DNA of 12,645 bases, taken from Chloroflexota bacterium (GTDB lineage: Bacteria; Chloroflexota; Anaerolineae; Promineifilales; Promineifilaceae). The stretch spans positions 1 to 12,645 of the forward strand of contig JAUVOB010000006.1 of assembly GCA_030599405.1 (NCBI GenBank), in the 5' to 3' direction. Below are positions 1-7,418 of this stretch, piece after piece. The notes under the pieces were generated by a model. The model saw only the letters and a program-made list of their open reading frames with translations, was not told where the DNA came from and ran no database searches. Each line of letters begins with the position of its first letter. The stretch's first letter is position 1. The position numbers were made by a program, and so were the translations under genes.

Positions 1-68
1 ATCGTCGCACCGTCTTGTACGAAGCGATCCACCGCTTCATTCATGGTACAGAGTTTGCTTTCACTCAT
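1..68 (-). CDS. Probable CoA-transferase subunit A, N-terminal fragment (cut by window edge)
   Basis: Only 22 codons are present, read from ATG at 68-66 toward position 1. The peptide starts MSESKLCTMNEAVDRFVQDG, and the core 'MNEAVDRFVQDGAT' resembles the N-terminus of family I CoA-transferase alpha subunits (GctA/ScoA-like), where an 'S-x-x-E-A-V-x-x-F-V-x-D-G' stretch precedes the first beta strand. An in-frame TGA lies 39 bases upstream and no other good start lies between, so ATG 68 is the likely start; ATG at 44-42 is the alternative. No strong Shine-Dalgarno is visible directly before it. The gene begins 71 bases after the aldehyde dehydrogenase stop on the same strand, so the two are probably co-transcribed. 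The family call rests on a short segment and is tentative. Confidence 0.5.
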   Translation of the reverse strand, partial: MSESKLCTMNEAVDRFVQDGAT

Positions 69-139
69 AGGGGGACTGAAGATGGAGATTGGGAATGAAT
101 CTTTTCAGCAATTCACTCCCGACCTCCGATCACTGTATG

Positions 140-1696
140 CTAATCTACAACGGTTTGGCTTTGCTCGTGCATATATTGTTGCACGTAATAGACGCTTCCG
201 GCCGCTTTGCCAGTTGAACCACTTCCTTTCCAACCGCCAAAGGCTTGATATCCAGGCCAGGCGCCCGTGGTCGCACCGGTATCTCGATTTACATATAGCA
301 CGCCGGCTTCAATATTGTTGAGGAACCACTCTATTTCGTCCTCGTCTTCACTAAAAAATCCCGCAGTCAGGCCATATTCAACATCGTTAGCCTTGGCCAT
401 CGCGGTTTCGAGATCTTCGAACCCGGCGATAGTCACGATGGGTAAGAACATCTCTTGCTTCCAAAGTGCATGATCCTCGGGTAGATCATTAACTACCGTC
501 GGCATGACAAAAAATCCGTTCAAATCCAAGGCATTACCACCGAAAAGAATATTTCCGTCGCTGTCTAAGTCAGCTACGAATCGCTGATAATCCTCAAAGG
601 AAGCGTTATTGATAACTGGACCCATCCAATTGTCTTTTAAGGTAGGATCACCCACATTAATCTTCTTGGTCAGTTCTACCAACTTTTCCTCGAAGGCGTC
701 TTTAACATCATTGTGGACATATACGCGGGAGCAAGCGGAACATTTCTGACCTTGAAGCCCGAAAGCCGAACGCATCACACCAAGCGCGGCTTCATCCAGA
801 TCCGCTTTCTTGCTGATAATAGTTGGATTTTTACCGCCCATTTCCGCAATAACTGGTCGAGGTAATTGGCTGCTGGCAAAAGACCGGATGATGTGCATAC
901 CTACGTCATAGCTTCCCGTGAACGTGATCCCGTCAACTTCTGGGCTGTCGAGAATGGCTTGCCCAACTGTCCTACCACTTCCTGTGACGAAATTGAATAC
1001 TCCCTTGGGCACACCCGCGTCTCGGAAACAGGTCGTTAGGAGCCAGCCCGTATAAGGCGTATCGGTCGCCGGTTTAAACACCACCGTATTGCCGGACACC
1101 AGCGCACCTCCAGATGGACCACCAGCCAAAGCACATGGAAAATTAAAAGGAGCTATTACGACCCACACACCATAAGGCTTTAGAACGCTCCGATTATGAT
1201 GTCGGGGGCTCTCCGATTTCATGGTGATCGAATACCCTTCGTTTTTTTCCATCTGATCACAACAGAATCGAATCAGATCGGCAGTTTCCTCGACGTCGCC
1301 CAAAGCTTCGAGCCTGTTTTTCCCCACTTCCATGGACATTACAGCGCCCATATCGAACAAGCGCTCGCTAATCAGATCGGCTGCTTTTCGCAAGATAGCC
1401 ACTCGATCCTCCCAAGGCGTATCGCGCCAAGCAGGGAAAGCTGCTCTTGCGGCACTTAAGGCATCAAGGGCGTCTTCTTCAGTGCCTTTCTGGAAAAAGC
1501 CCATCTCCACATCCCTGTCAACTGGGCTGACTTTGGTGAAAGTATTCTCGGCAAACCGTTCCTCCCCATTTATGTACAGCGGGAATGTCTGGCCAAAATT
1601 CTGTTTTACTCTTGCGACGGCCTCTTCATACAGTTGGTCGAGCAAGGGATCCGGGCTGGCTAAGGTTGAATATGTAACCTTGATTTTCTGAGCCAT
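140..1696 (-). CDS. L-glutamate gamma-semialdehyde (P5C) dehydrogenase-like aldehyde dehydrogenase
   Basis: A 518-residue NAD(P)-dependent aldehyde dehydrogenase, close to the roughly 515-residue length of RocA/P5C dehydrogenase. Visible landmarks are the oxyanion Asn185 in APFNFP, the cofactor Lys208 in VFKPA, the FTGS loop at 259-262, the general-base Glu285 in AEMGGKN, the nucleophile Cys319 in FGLQGQKCSACSR, and Glu415 in QEMFLP. The N-terminal FPLYINGEE stretch, the MEVGKNRLEA segment and the GQKCSA nucleophile motif are typical of the P5C dehydrogenase branch, which oxidises glutamate semialdehyde to glutamate in proline and arginine breakdown. The C-terminal anchor region (RDTGATTGAWPGYQAFGGWKGSGS, about 471-494) departs from the usual TGA-VG-QPFGG pattern by a few extra residues, so the substrate is less certain than the family. 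It starts at ATG 1696 behind an excellent Shine-Dalgarno. A CoA-transferase-like gene follows downstream. Confidence 0.85.
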   Translation of the reverse strand: MAQKIKVTYSTLASPDPLLDQLYEEAVARVKQNFGQTFPLYINGEERFAENTFTKVSPVDRDVEMGFFQKGTEEDALDALSAARAAFPAWRDTPWEDRVAILRKAADLISERLFDMGAVMSMEVGKNRLEALGDVEETADLIRFCCDQMEKNEGYSITMKSESPRHHNRSVLKPYGVWVVIAPFNFPCALAGGPSGGALVSGNTVVFKPATDTPYTGWLLTTCFRDAGVPKGVFNFVTGSGRTVGQAILDSPEVDGITFTGSYDVGMHIIRSFASSQLPRPVIAEMGGKNPTIISKKADLDEAALGVMRSAFGLQGQKCSACSRVYVHNDVKDAFEEKLVELTKKINVGDPTLKDNWMGPVINNASFEDYQRFVADLDSDGNILFGGNALDLNGFFVMPTVVNDLPEDHALWKQEMFLPIVTIAGFEDLETAMAKANDVEYGLTAGFFSEDEDEIEWFLNNIEAGVLYVNRDTGATTGAWPGYQAFGGWKGSGSTGKAAGSVYYVQQYMHEQSQTVVD

Positions 1697-1701
1697 CTAC
1701 A

Positions 1702-1709
1702 CACCTCCT
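1702..1709 (-). promoter_or_regulatory. Strong Shine-Dalgarno of the aldehyde dehydrogenase gene
   Basis: On the minus strand this reads AGGAGGTG, five bases before the ATG at 1696. It is a near-perfect anti-16S match and fixes the start codon. Confidence 0.85.
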
Positions 1710-1733
1710 AGTGTTATAGTGAAGTTCATCACA

Positions 1734-1762
1734 ATTATACCTGGTTTACAGGGTGGATTAAA
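1734..1762 (-). promoter_or_regulatory. Candidate sigma-70 promoter for the aldehyde dehydrogenase gene
   Basis: A perfect -10 hexamer TATAAT (1739-1734, minus strand) lies 17 bases from a weak -35 TTTAAT (1762-1757). It sits in the 73-base gap between the histidine phosphatase stop and the dehydrogenase start, so the dehydrogenase and CoA-transferase genes can be transcribed independently of tyrS. The -35 matches the consensus at only three of six positions. Confidence 0.5.
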
Positions 1763-1769
1763 TCGATGA

Positions 1770-2351
1770 TTATTCTGATACTTGTCCTGAATCAATAGAC
1801 AGAACTGCCTCGAGCTCGAAGGTTTGGCGGGACATTACAACTACCGATGGCATTTCTAGAGATTGCCAAAACTGATATGGGTCAACTTCGTTCCAATTAC
1901 TAACGAACAGTGTCATTACGGTGCCGTGAGACACAGCGGCAACAGTATCTTCTGGCTGATGCAAAAGAAGTTTGCGAACAGTATTGTTGAATCGTGAACA
2001 CGCGCGGACCGCCGTCTCTTCTCCAAAGATCAGCTCATCCTGTCTAACAAAGAACTCCGACACCTGAACCTCAAATTGTTCTTTACTTATCCAACCAACA
2101 TTAGTACGCTCGTGCTCATGTAGGCCTTTAAGAATTACATGCGGTAAGTTGAGGGATTTAGCGGCAATTTCTGCGGTCTCAATGGCCTTAGGTTCGTCCG
2201 AGGAGAACAACGTGGCTGGATTGTATTGGGCGAGGATGGGTGATAGACATCGAGCGCGTTCCTTTCCCAGATTACTTAGTCGCCATCGGTTGGCAGGGCG
2301 ATCGGTTTGGATCTGAGAATTGGAATGCCTGATAAGGATAAAATGGCTCAC
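1770..2351 (-). CDS. Histidine phosphatase family protein (phosphoglycerate mutase-like)
   Basis: A 193-residue single-domain protein of the histidine phosphatase superfamily (clan of phosphoglycerate mutase, CobC, SixA). It has the phospho-accepting LIRHSNS motif (Arg8, His9), the SSDEPKAIETA segment (50-60), the LHEHER acid/base region (78-82) and the second catalytic histidine in VSHGT (His142). The first motif is RHS rather than RHG, and Lys55 stands where an arginine is common in the SSPL-RA-ETA motif, so fine specificity cannot be read from sequence. It starts at GTG 2351; no convincing Shine-Dalgarno precedes it. It lies 53 bases downstream of tyrS on the same strand, with no terminator seen for that strand, and is probably translated from the tyrS transcript. 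Confidence 0.85.
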   Translation of the reverse strand: MSHFILIRHSNSQIQTDRPANRWRLSNLGKERARCLSPILAQYNPATLFSSDEPKAIETAEIAAKSLNLPHVILKGLHEHERTNVGWISKEQFEVQVSEFFVRQDELIFGEETAVRACSRFNNTVRKLLLHQPEDTVAAVSHGTVMTLFVSNWNEVDPYQFWQSLEMPSVVVMSRQTFELEAVLSIDSGQVSE

Positions 2352-2404
2352 CGATTAGGTTCCAAGGATAGAGCCCATTTGTACATTAATGCGGGTTTTT
2401 TTGG

Positions 2405-3667
2405 TTATACGATCCATTTCACAAGATGGTATTTACTCTTACCTCGCCGAATCACGATATATTGTCCCTGTTGGCGATCGGCGGGAATGACCAGCCTGTC
2501 TAAATCCGAACACCTTTGATCGTTAATAGAAATGGCGCCATTCACGATATCTTCGCGTGCCCGTCTTTTGGACGGAGAAATCTTCGCCTCAGCAAGCAAA
2601 TCGACCAGCTTTCTTTTTTTGTCCCCCTCGATAATGTGGGTCGGGACGTCGTGCAAACCTTCTTCAATCTCCTTAGCGGTCAGATCTGATACCTTTCCAT
2701 AGAAGAGTGCCCGGGAAATATTTTCGGCACGATTCATCGCCTGTTTATCGTGTACAAGCGTAGTAGCTTCTCGGGCGAGTGTTCGTTGGGCAACTCTCTC
2801 CCAGGGACTACTCTGTACCTCGCTCTCCAGTTCCTTAATCTCTGAATGAGATAAGAAGGTGAAAATCTTGATGTATTGGATGACATCGTCGTCGCTCGTG
2901 TTTATCCAGTATTGGTAAAATTGATATGGGGTTGTCAGTTGGTCGTCCAACCAAATTGCGCCGAGCTCAGTCTTTCCTAGTTTGGAACCATCGGCATTGG
3001 TCACTAACGGACTGGTCAATCCAAAAACCGACCTTCCACGTATGCGTCGAATGAGGTCCACACCTGCGGTTATGTTTCCCCATTGATCGCTGCCACCGGT
3101 TTGTAATTCACAGCCCATGTTTCGGTTTAGCCATAGATAGTCGTAGGACTGCAAAATCATATAACTGAATTCTGTGAAAGATATACCCGCATCAAGGCGA
3201 GAATTTACAGACTCCTTCGCCAGCATATAATTTACTGGGAAATGCTTGCCAATATCTCGCAAGAATTCGACGGTGCCCAATTCACTCAGCCAATCATAAT
3301 TGTTAACGATCCGAGCGGGATTCGACTTCACATCGAAATCTAAGAACCGAGCAAGTTGATCTCTTACTTTCGCTGTCCAGGCTTCTACGACCTCTGATTC
3401 ATTAAGCTGTCGCTCCGAGCTTTTGCCGCTGGGATCTCCGATAAGGCCGGTACCACCACCTACAACGCCGATTGGGTGATTGCCGGCTAACTGAAAACGG
3501 CGTAACAAGAGAATCACTACCAGATTTCCAATCGTCAAACTGTCAGCTGTTGGGTCGAAACCGTTGTAGAGTGTGATCGGTCCATCAGTCAGACGTCTGA
3601 CCAATGCATCGCGATCAGTAACTTGATAGAGGAGACCTCTGAACTCCAGGTCCTGGATTACGTCCAT
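2405..3667 (-). CDS. tyrS: Tyrosyl-tRNA synthetase (tyrosine--tRNA ligase)
   Basis: A 420-residue class Ic synthetase that charges tRNA-Tyr. It aligns throughout with the bacterial TyrS of E. coli and Geobacillus stearothermophilus: YNGFDPTADSL (34-44), GLIGDPSGKSSER (74-86), SYMILQSYD (168-176, tyrosine-binding Tyr169, Gln173 and Asp176), GGSDQWGNIT (191-200), and the KMSKS-equivalent KLGKT at 229-233. A C-terminal S4 RNA-binding domain spans about 355-420. The HIGH motif is TIGN (45-48) rather than HIGH, and positions 35 and 51 are Asn and Val, while Thr40 and Asp78 are kept. ATG 3667 has an AAGGAAG Shine-Dalgarno just upstream. I saw no T-box leader in the 137 bases upstream. A histidine phosphatase gene follows. 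Confidence 0.97.
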   Translation of the reverse strand: MDVIQDLEFRGLLYQVTDRDALVRRLTDGPITLYNGFDPTADSLTIGNLVVILLLRRFQLAGNHPIGVVGGGTGLIGDPSGKSSERQLNESEVVEAWTAKVRDQLARFLDFDVKSNPARIVNNYDWLSELGTVEFLRDIGKHFPVNYMLAKESVNSRLDAGISFTEFSYMILQSYDYLWLNRNMGCELQTGGSDQWGNITAGVDLIRRIRGRSVFGLTSPLVTNADGSKLGKTELGAIWLDDQLTTPYQFYQYWINTSDDDVIQYIKIFTFLSHSEIKELESEVQSSPWERVAQRTLAREATTLVHDKQAMNRAENISRALFYGKVSDLTAKEIEEGLHDVPTHIIEGDKKRKLVDLLAEAKISPSKRRAREDIVNGAISINDQRCSDLDRLVIPADRQQGQYIVIRRGKSKYHLVKWIV

Positions 3668-3703
3668 AACACTTCCTTCATTTATCTGAGATTTTACCTA
3701 CTG

Positions 3704-3732
3704 ATTGTAGTAGATGAAAATGGCCTCAGCAA
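3704..3732 (-). promoter_or_regulatory. Candidate sigma-70 promoter for tyrS
   Basis: On the minus strand TTGCTG (3732-3727) is followed after 17 bases by TACAAT (3709-3704), about 36 bases before the tyrS start codon. The -10 matches five of six positions and the -35 three. It lies in the 137-base gap after the C39-like gene. No T-box motif or antiterminator is evident in that gap. Confidence 0.45.
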
Positions 3733-3804
3733 AAAGATGAAGCTCCTCGGTAGGGCTATAGGCGCAAGGAGAACGGGTTAAATCATTTCGCGATAACGCA
3801 AGAT

Positions 3805-5190
3805 CTACCCAATAGACTGTAAGGCGATCTCTGCCGGATAGAAGTTTTCATTGAGCTCGATAGCACGTTGATAGGCTTCAATAGCACCCCGAGCATCTCC
3901 TTGGAATAAAAGAGCGTGTCCCATATATAAATAAGTTTCCTCGACATTTCTCCCACCCTGCGTGGACAAGACGGCATCGGCTAACTCGATCATGTCTTCG
4001 TAGCGACCTGTTTTCATATAGGCCAAATAGGGTCGGTGTTCATACCATAGTTTTCTTGGTGGAATACCAATTGCTCGAGCATGATCAAAAGCCGCAGCTC
4101 CATTATTGTAAAATTCAGCATCGCCGATTATCTCACCAATGCGAGTCAGACTCGTACCAAGGTTAAACCAGGCAAACGCATCATCAGGATCTTTATCGAT
4201 ATCATCCTGGGCTCGTATTGCGGATTTCTCCCACATCTTCAAAGGTTCCAACAGATCTGGACCGAGGATCTGGTAAACTTCTGCTTCCCGGTCCGGCTCG
4301 TACACCACGTAAAAGGTATAGTTGAAATGGCTCCAATACTCTTCCATGGAGTCATACGACTCTACCCGACCATCCGGCTGAGGCTGTAAATAACTATCTA
4401 GCCCGTAGAACTCTTGCTTGTCATCATCATAGCCGAAAACAGTCAGATAATGCCCAAACCACCCCTGGGAACTTAAGGTGCTGGGTTCATATCCTTTCTC
4501 GACCACCACGGGAAAACCTGCTGCCAGGAACCGCTTGAGTATTTCGAGGGTCCCACCACTATGAACCGTAGAATTTAATTCTGTAAACTCATTCACGTAG
4601 TCGCTAAGTTGCCAGGGGCTAACGTTGCGATCCTCAGCGTTAGGTTTCAGGTACGCTGCAGCCTGATCTTGCGTTGTTTCATCTCCGTACCAGTTCAACA
4701 CCTGGGTGAGATTGGCAGGTCCACAATTGTTAAAACTCTGCTGAATGCGTTTAAAACCCTCGAGGTGAACCTGATCGGGGAGGGGGGTTGGCGATGGTGT
4801 TGGCGTGGGAAGTGGTGTACTGGTATGGGTTGGCTGAGGCGTTGATTCCGAATCCGGATTCGCGTCGCCACCTGAAATAACGGTATCGGTTGTCCCGGGC
4901 AGAGGTGTCTGCGTCGACTGGGGCTCTTCCGTACGTATAACAGATGGTATTGTGATTCTTGGAGGTTCAACCGCGGTCTCAGGTGCTGGCAGGAACTCGT
5001 CCACCGGGGCAATCTGTTCGATTAGACCCTCGGTAATGTCGCTCAATACGGGGCTCCGCTCAGCGAGAGCAACTCGAAATCGACCAGGGATCGCAAGCAC
5101 GACATCTGGCAAGGCCATCAGGGCCAGAATTAGTAGAAACTGAACGAGCCCAATGGCTATAACAATTCGCTTCGCACGCTTGCTTAGCAC
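3805..5190 (-). CDS. Exported C39-like cysteine peptidase with C-terminal TPRs (paralog 2)
   Basis: 461 residues in four parts. Residues 1-8 are basic and 10-33 form a hydrophobic signal anchor, which predicts export or membrane tethering. Residues about 45-140 are a low-complexity linker, very rich in Pro/Thr/Ser at 117-138. Residues about 145-300 are a papain-like C39_2-type domain with Gln150/151 and Cys156 in QQSFNNCGPA, His247 in GHYLTVFGYDD and Asp265 in GLDSY, so a full Gln-Cys-His-Asp set is present. Residues about 335-460 contain tetratricopeptide repeats (FAWFNLGTSL, YLYMGHALLFQGDARGAIEAYQRAIEL). It starts at GTG 5190: an in-frame TAA lies 12 bases upstream, and GGGAGG sits 12 bases before the start, which is a long spacing. 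It follows its paralog by 115 bases. No ABC exporter or bacteriocin gene is adjacent, so a bacteriocin-processing role is not supported; the substrate is unknown. Confidence 0.82.
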   Translation of the reverse strand: MLSKRAKRIVIAIGLVQFLLILALMALPDVVLAIPGRFRVALAERSPVLSDITEGLIEQIAPVDEFLPAPETAVEPPRITIPSVIRTEEPQSTQTPLPGTTDTVISGGDANPDSESTPQPTHTSTPLPTPTPSPTPLPDQVHLEGFKRIQQSFNNCGPANLTQVLNWYGDETTQDQAAAYLKPNAEDRNVSPWQLSDYVNEFTELNSTVHSGGTLEILKRFLAAGFPVVVEKGYEPSTLSSQGWFGHYLTVFGYDDDKQEFYGLDSYLQPQPDGRVESYDSMEEYWSHFNYTFYVVYEPDREAEVYQILGPDLLEPLKMWEKSAIRAQDDIDKDPDDAFAWFNLGTSLTRIGEIIGDAEFYNNGAAAFDHARAIGIPPRKLWYEHRPYLAYMKTGRYEDMIELADAVLSTQGGRNVEETYLYMGHALLFQGDARGAIEAYQRAIELNENFYPAEIALQSIG

Positions 5191-5305
5191 GCTATGTTCT
5201 TAACCTCCCTCATAGTGTCAACGAGAGTCTGTCATTATGGTCTGGAATAGGCTACATTCCGGCCGAGAGAACCTCTTTAAGCTCAATTACGTTGCCGGAT
5301 GATGA

Positions 5306-6676
5306 TCAGCTGCTATTTTCTAATTGGTCGAAAAACAGCGCAGCTGGTTCGAAATTGGGATTAAATCGGATAGCTAGATCTATGTTTGTTCTTGCCTCTT
5401 CGTCTCTTCCCAGAGCGTCAAGAGCCAGACCTTTGTAATAGTAGGATTCTTCGAAATAAGGTCTATCAAGCAAGGTGACATCTGCGAGTAGTATGACGTC
5501 ATCATAGCGACCGATGTGATAATAAGCCTCGTATGGACCAAATTGGTACCAAAGCATTCGCCAGGGTAATCCAATTGCCCTGGCTTGGTCAAACGCTGCA
5601 GCACTATTCTCATAATTCGCGAGTTCGTTATAGATCGATCCCAGGTTAAACCAGAGAAAGGCGTTGTCTGGATCGGCTTCGAGCTCCTCTTGAACCACGG
5701 TTAATGCACGTACCCACATAGAATTTTCGTCAATATCTGTCCCGATAATCGTCTCAATATCGAGCTCATGCTCGGGATGATACAAGACCGTATAACTTCG
5801 ATTGAATTGCCGCCAATAATTATCGAGATCGCTATAGCTCACCTGTCTTCCATCGGAATCGGCGTTTTCAACCGGCACATCGCTTGTGCCAAACCACGAA
5901 TCGTATACCCAGAATTGCTCACTGGCGTCATCATAGGCGACAACCAGCAGGTAGTGTCCGTACCAGCCCATCCATCGGTATTCGCCAGGGGGCTCGAGTC
6001 CCAATTCGACGATGACGGGGTAACCGTTGGCGACAAATCTCTTCAAGGTATACAAGTCACCATTCACCCGGTTGATCGCCGACAATTCAGTCTTGTTGTT
6101 TACATAAGCAGTCATCTCGCTGGGGCTTACATTCCTGTCTTCCGGATTGGGTTTTAGCGTTTCCGCAGTTAGTTCTTGGTCAAGATCTAAACCAAAGAAA
6201 CTCAGGCCCATCGCTAGGGTCGCCGGACCACAGTTGTTCCAGGTTTGAAATTGGTGTTTGAAGGGAACTAGGCGGCTTGATGATGGGATGAGCGGTAGCT
6301 CGGTCGGTGCTGATGATGGCCTAATAGACGGCTCCGGATCACTGTGGAGTTTATCAGGCTCGTTTTGCTCTAAATCATCGACAGCCAAGCTACTATCTTG
6401 ACCGTCATTACCAGCGTCTATTGTAGATGGTGTGGCTACAATCGTTACCTCGGACGTTGTTACTGGGTCAGGATTGAGGAGCGATACGGCGTCCGTCTCG
6501 ACCGCTGCGGTAGGCAGCAATTCGACATGATCTCTTTCCGCCAACACCTGAATTGGCTCTGGGAGGTAGGCGGCAACGTAACGACTTGGAATGCTCTTTA
6601 ATATTGCCGGTAACTGCCAGGCCAACACTCCAATCGCTAGTGTGCTTAATAGAAGAACGAGGCGACGTTTGCTCAT
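5306..6676 (-). CDS. Exported C39-like cysteine peptidase with C-terminal TPRs (paralog 1)
   Basis: 456 residues with the same layout as the downstream gene. There is a basic start and hydrophobic segment (about 5-27), then a linker of low complexity (about 50-135), which here is acidic and Ser/Pro-rich rather than Pro/Thr-repetitive. The C39-like domain (about 138-300) has Gln142/144 and Cys149 in FQTWNNCGPA, His241 in GHYLLVVAYDD and Asp259 in VYDSW. TPR-like helices follow (about 335-450, for example FLWFNLGSIYNELANYENSAAAFDQARAIGL). It shares the segment LKPN-x-EDRNVSP and the (W)FNLG/ARAIG TPR motifs with its neighbour, so the pair arose by duplication. The start is ATG 6676; GGGAG lies 13 bases upstream. 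A TATAAT promoter sits about 60 bases upstream, so this is probably the first gene of a two-gene unit. Substrate and role are unknown. Confidence 0.82.
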   Translation of the reverse strand: MSKRRLVLLLSTLAIGVLAWQLPAILKSIPSRYVAAYLPEPIQVLAERDHVELLPTAAVETDAVSLLNPDPVTTSEVTIVATPSTIDAGNDGQDSSLAVDDLEQNEPDKLHSDPEPSIRPSSAPTELPLIPSSSRLVPFKHQFQTWNNCGPATLAMGLSFFGLDLDQELTAETLKPNPEDRNVSPSEMTAYVNNKTELSAINRVNGDLYTLKRFVANGYPVIVELGLEPPGEYRWMGWYGHYLLVVAYDDASEQFWVYDSWFGTSDVPVENADSDGRQVSYSDLDNYWRQFNRSYTVLYHPEHELDIETIIGTDIDENSMWVRALTVVQEELEADPDNAFLWFNLGSIYNELANYENSAAAFDQARAIGLPWRMLWYQFGPYEAYYHIGRYDDVILLADVTLLDRPYFEESYYYKGLALDALGRDEEARTNIDLAIRFNPNFEPAALFFDQLENSS

Positions 6677-6734
6677 ATTCGCAATTATGCTCCCGAGAGA
6701 TCAAAGAAATTAGAGACACTCGAGAGCAACGATC

Positions 6735-6762
6735 ATTATAGCCCACTCACTAGTGGTCCCAA
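6735..6762 (-). promoter_or_regulatory. Candidate promoter of the C39-like gene pair, with an inverted repeat in the spacer
   Basis: On the minus strand TTGGGA (6762-6757) is followed after 16 bases by a perfect TATAAT (6740-6735). The spacer contains an inverted repeat CCACT-N4-AGTGG (6743-6756 on the plus strand), which could be an operator for an unknown regulator. The promoter lies about 60 bases upstream of the ATG at 6676. Confidence 0.55.
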
Positions 6763-6837
6763 ACAATAGGTACCTGTAATGAAAAGGACTACTTATCGAA
6801 CTTTCATAAGATGTAAGCGCGTCCGGATAAAGGATAG

Positions 6838-6853
6838 CTGGCTTGCGAGCCAG
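6838..6853 (-). terminator. Perfect 6-bp hairpin after the glmS-GNAT unit, possible terminator
   Basis: CTGGCT-N4-AGCCAG forms a perfect stem with a 4-base loop, 75 bases beyond the GNAT stop and before the promoter of the C39-like genes. No clear T-tract follows on the minus strand, so it is at best a weak intrinsic terminator or an RNA 3'-end stabilising hairpin. The rest of the 251-base gap 6677-6927 shows only the promoter described separately. Confidence 0.35.
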
Positions 6854-6927
6854 TTAAAGTGGTTGTGTTTACATTCGGAGGGGCTATCGTTTTTGAGTTC
6901 GCGTCTGCTTTCGACCGAAACCATTGG

Positions 6928-7401
6928 TTAAGTAAGATCGAGAGCCATGTGAACGCTCTCGTCATCGGCGTATAGTTGTTTGAACCCGCAATGACCGTAC
7001 AGGCCAATTGCCGGATACCAATCGCGGTTGGTCTCAACGTGAATTCGATGCAAACCAAGCTCACGCGCCAGGTCAAGCAAATAGGTGACAATCGCTTGAC
7101 CAATGCCATGCCCGCGGAGTTCTCGAGCAACGGATAACCGGACGATCCGGCCGTCTTGCACGTTTTCAATACGAAGACCGCCAGTGCCTACAATTAGCTC
7201 CTCAACGGTTGCGACAACAAATTGATGTCCTCTTGCGAGATAGACGGCAACAATGTCGTCGAGATCTGGATTCAGTGTGGGATCGACCCGATCAAAATGT
7301 TCGCCAAGACCACTTAGAATGATATTGCGAGACTCTGCTTGGTCTTCCGATCTGATCTGCCGGATGACAATCCTTGACAGGACCTCTTCGTAAGTTGACA
7401 T
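6928..7401 (-). CDS. GNAT-family N-acetyltransferase
   Basis: 157 residues, a single GNAT fold that should transfer an acyl group from acyl-CoA to an amine. Motif A, VRLSVARELRGHGIGQA (87-103), holds the R-G-x-G-x-G/A pyrophosphate-binding loop (Arg96 to Gly101) after a beta-4 strand. Motif B follows with ETNRDWYPAIGLYGHCGF (123-140), where the Tyr of LYGHCGF is in the usual proton-donor area. The start is ATG 7401, only 17 bases after the glmS stop on the same strand, so it is almost certainly co-transcribed with glmS and shares its ribozyme-controlled message. No good Shine-Dalgarno precedes it, which suggests translational coupling. The substrate cannot be assigned from sequence; the position makes an amino-sugar substrate worth considering, but the family is very broad. 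Confidence 0.88.
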   Translation of the reverse strand: MSTYEEVLSRIVIRQIRSEDQAESRNIILSGLGEHFDRVDPTLNPDLDDIVAVYLARGHQFVVATVEELIVGTGGLRIENVQDGRIVRLSVARELRGHGIGQAIVTYLLDLARELGLHRIHVETNRDWYPAIGLYGHCGFKQLYADDESVHMALDLT

Positions 7402-7418
7402 GGGGTTTATTGGAACGA

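Noticed and set aside
69..139. Tiny leader reading frames after a GGAGG (about 121-130, minus strand), including GTG-AAT-TGC-TGA and a TTG-started 16-codon frame overlapping the CoA-transferase ATG
   Set aside because: The GGAGG could reflect translational coupling, but the frames are too short and the start codons too weak to claim a leader peptide.
2374..2402. Hairpin-like CCCAT/ATGCGGG followed by seven T residues
   Set aside because: The T-run is on the plus strand, where no upstream gene ends, and the stem is short and bulged; it would not terminate the minus-strand tyrS transcript.
3668..3804. T-box leader before tyrS
   Set aside because: No T-box core sequence and no long specifier/antiterminator structure fit in 137 bases; only a candidate promoter and short imperfect hairpins are seen.
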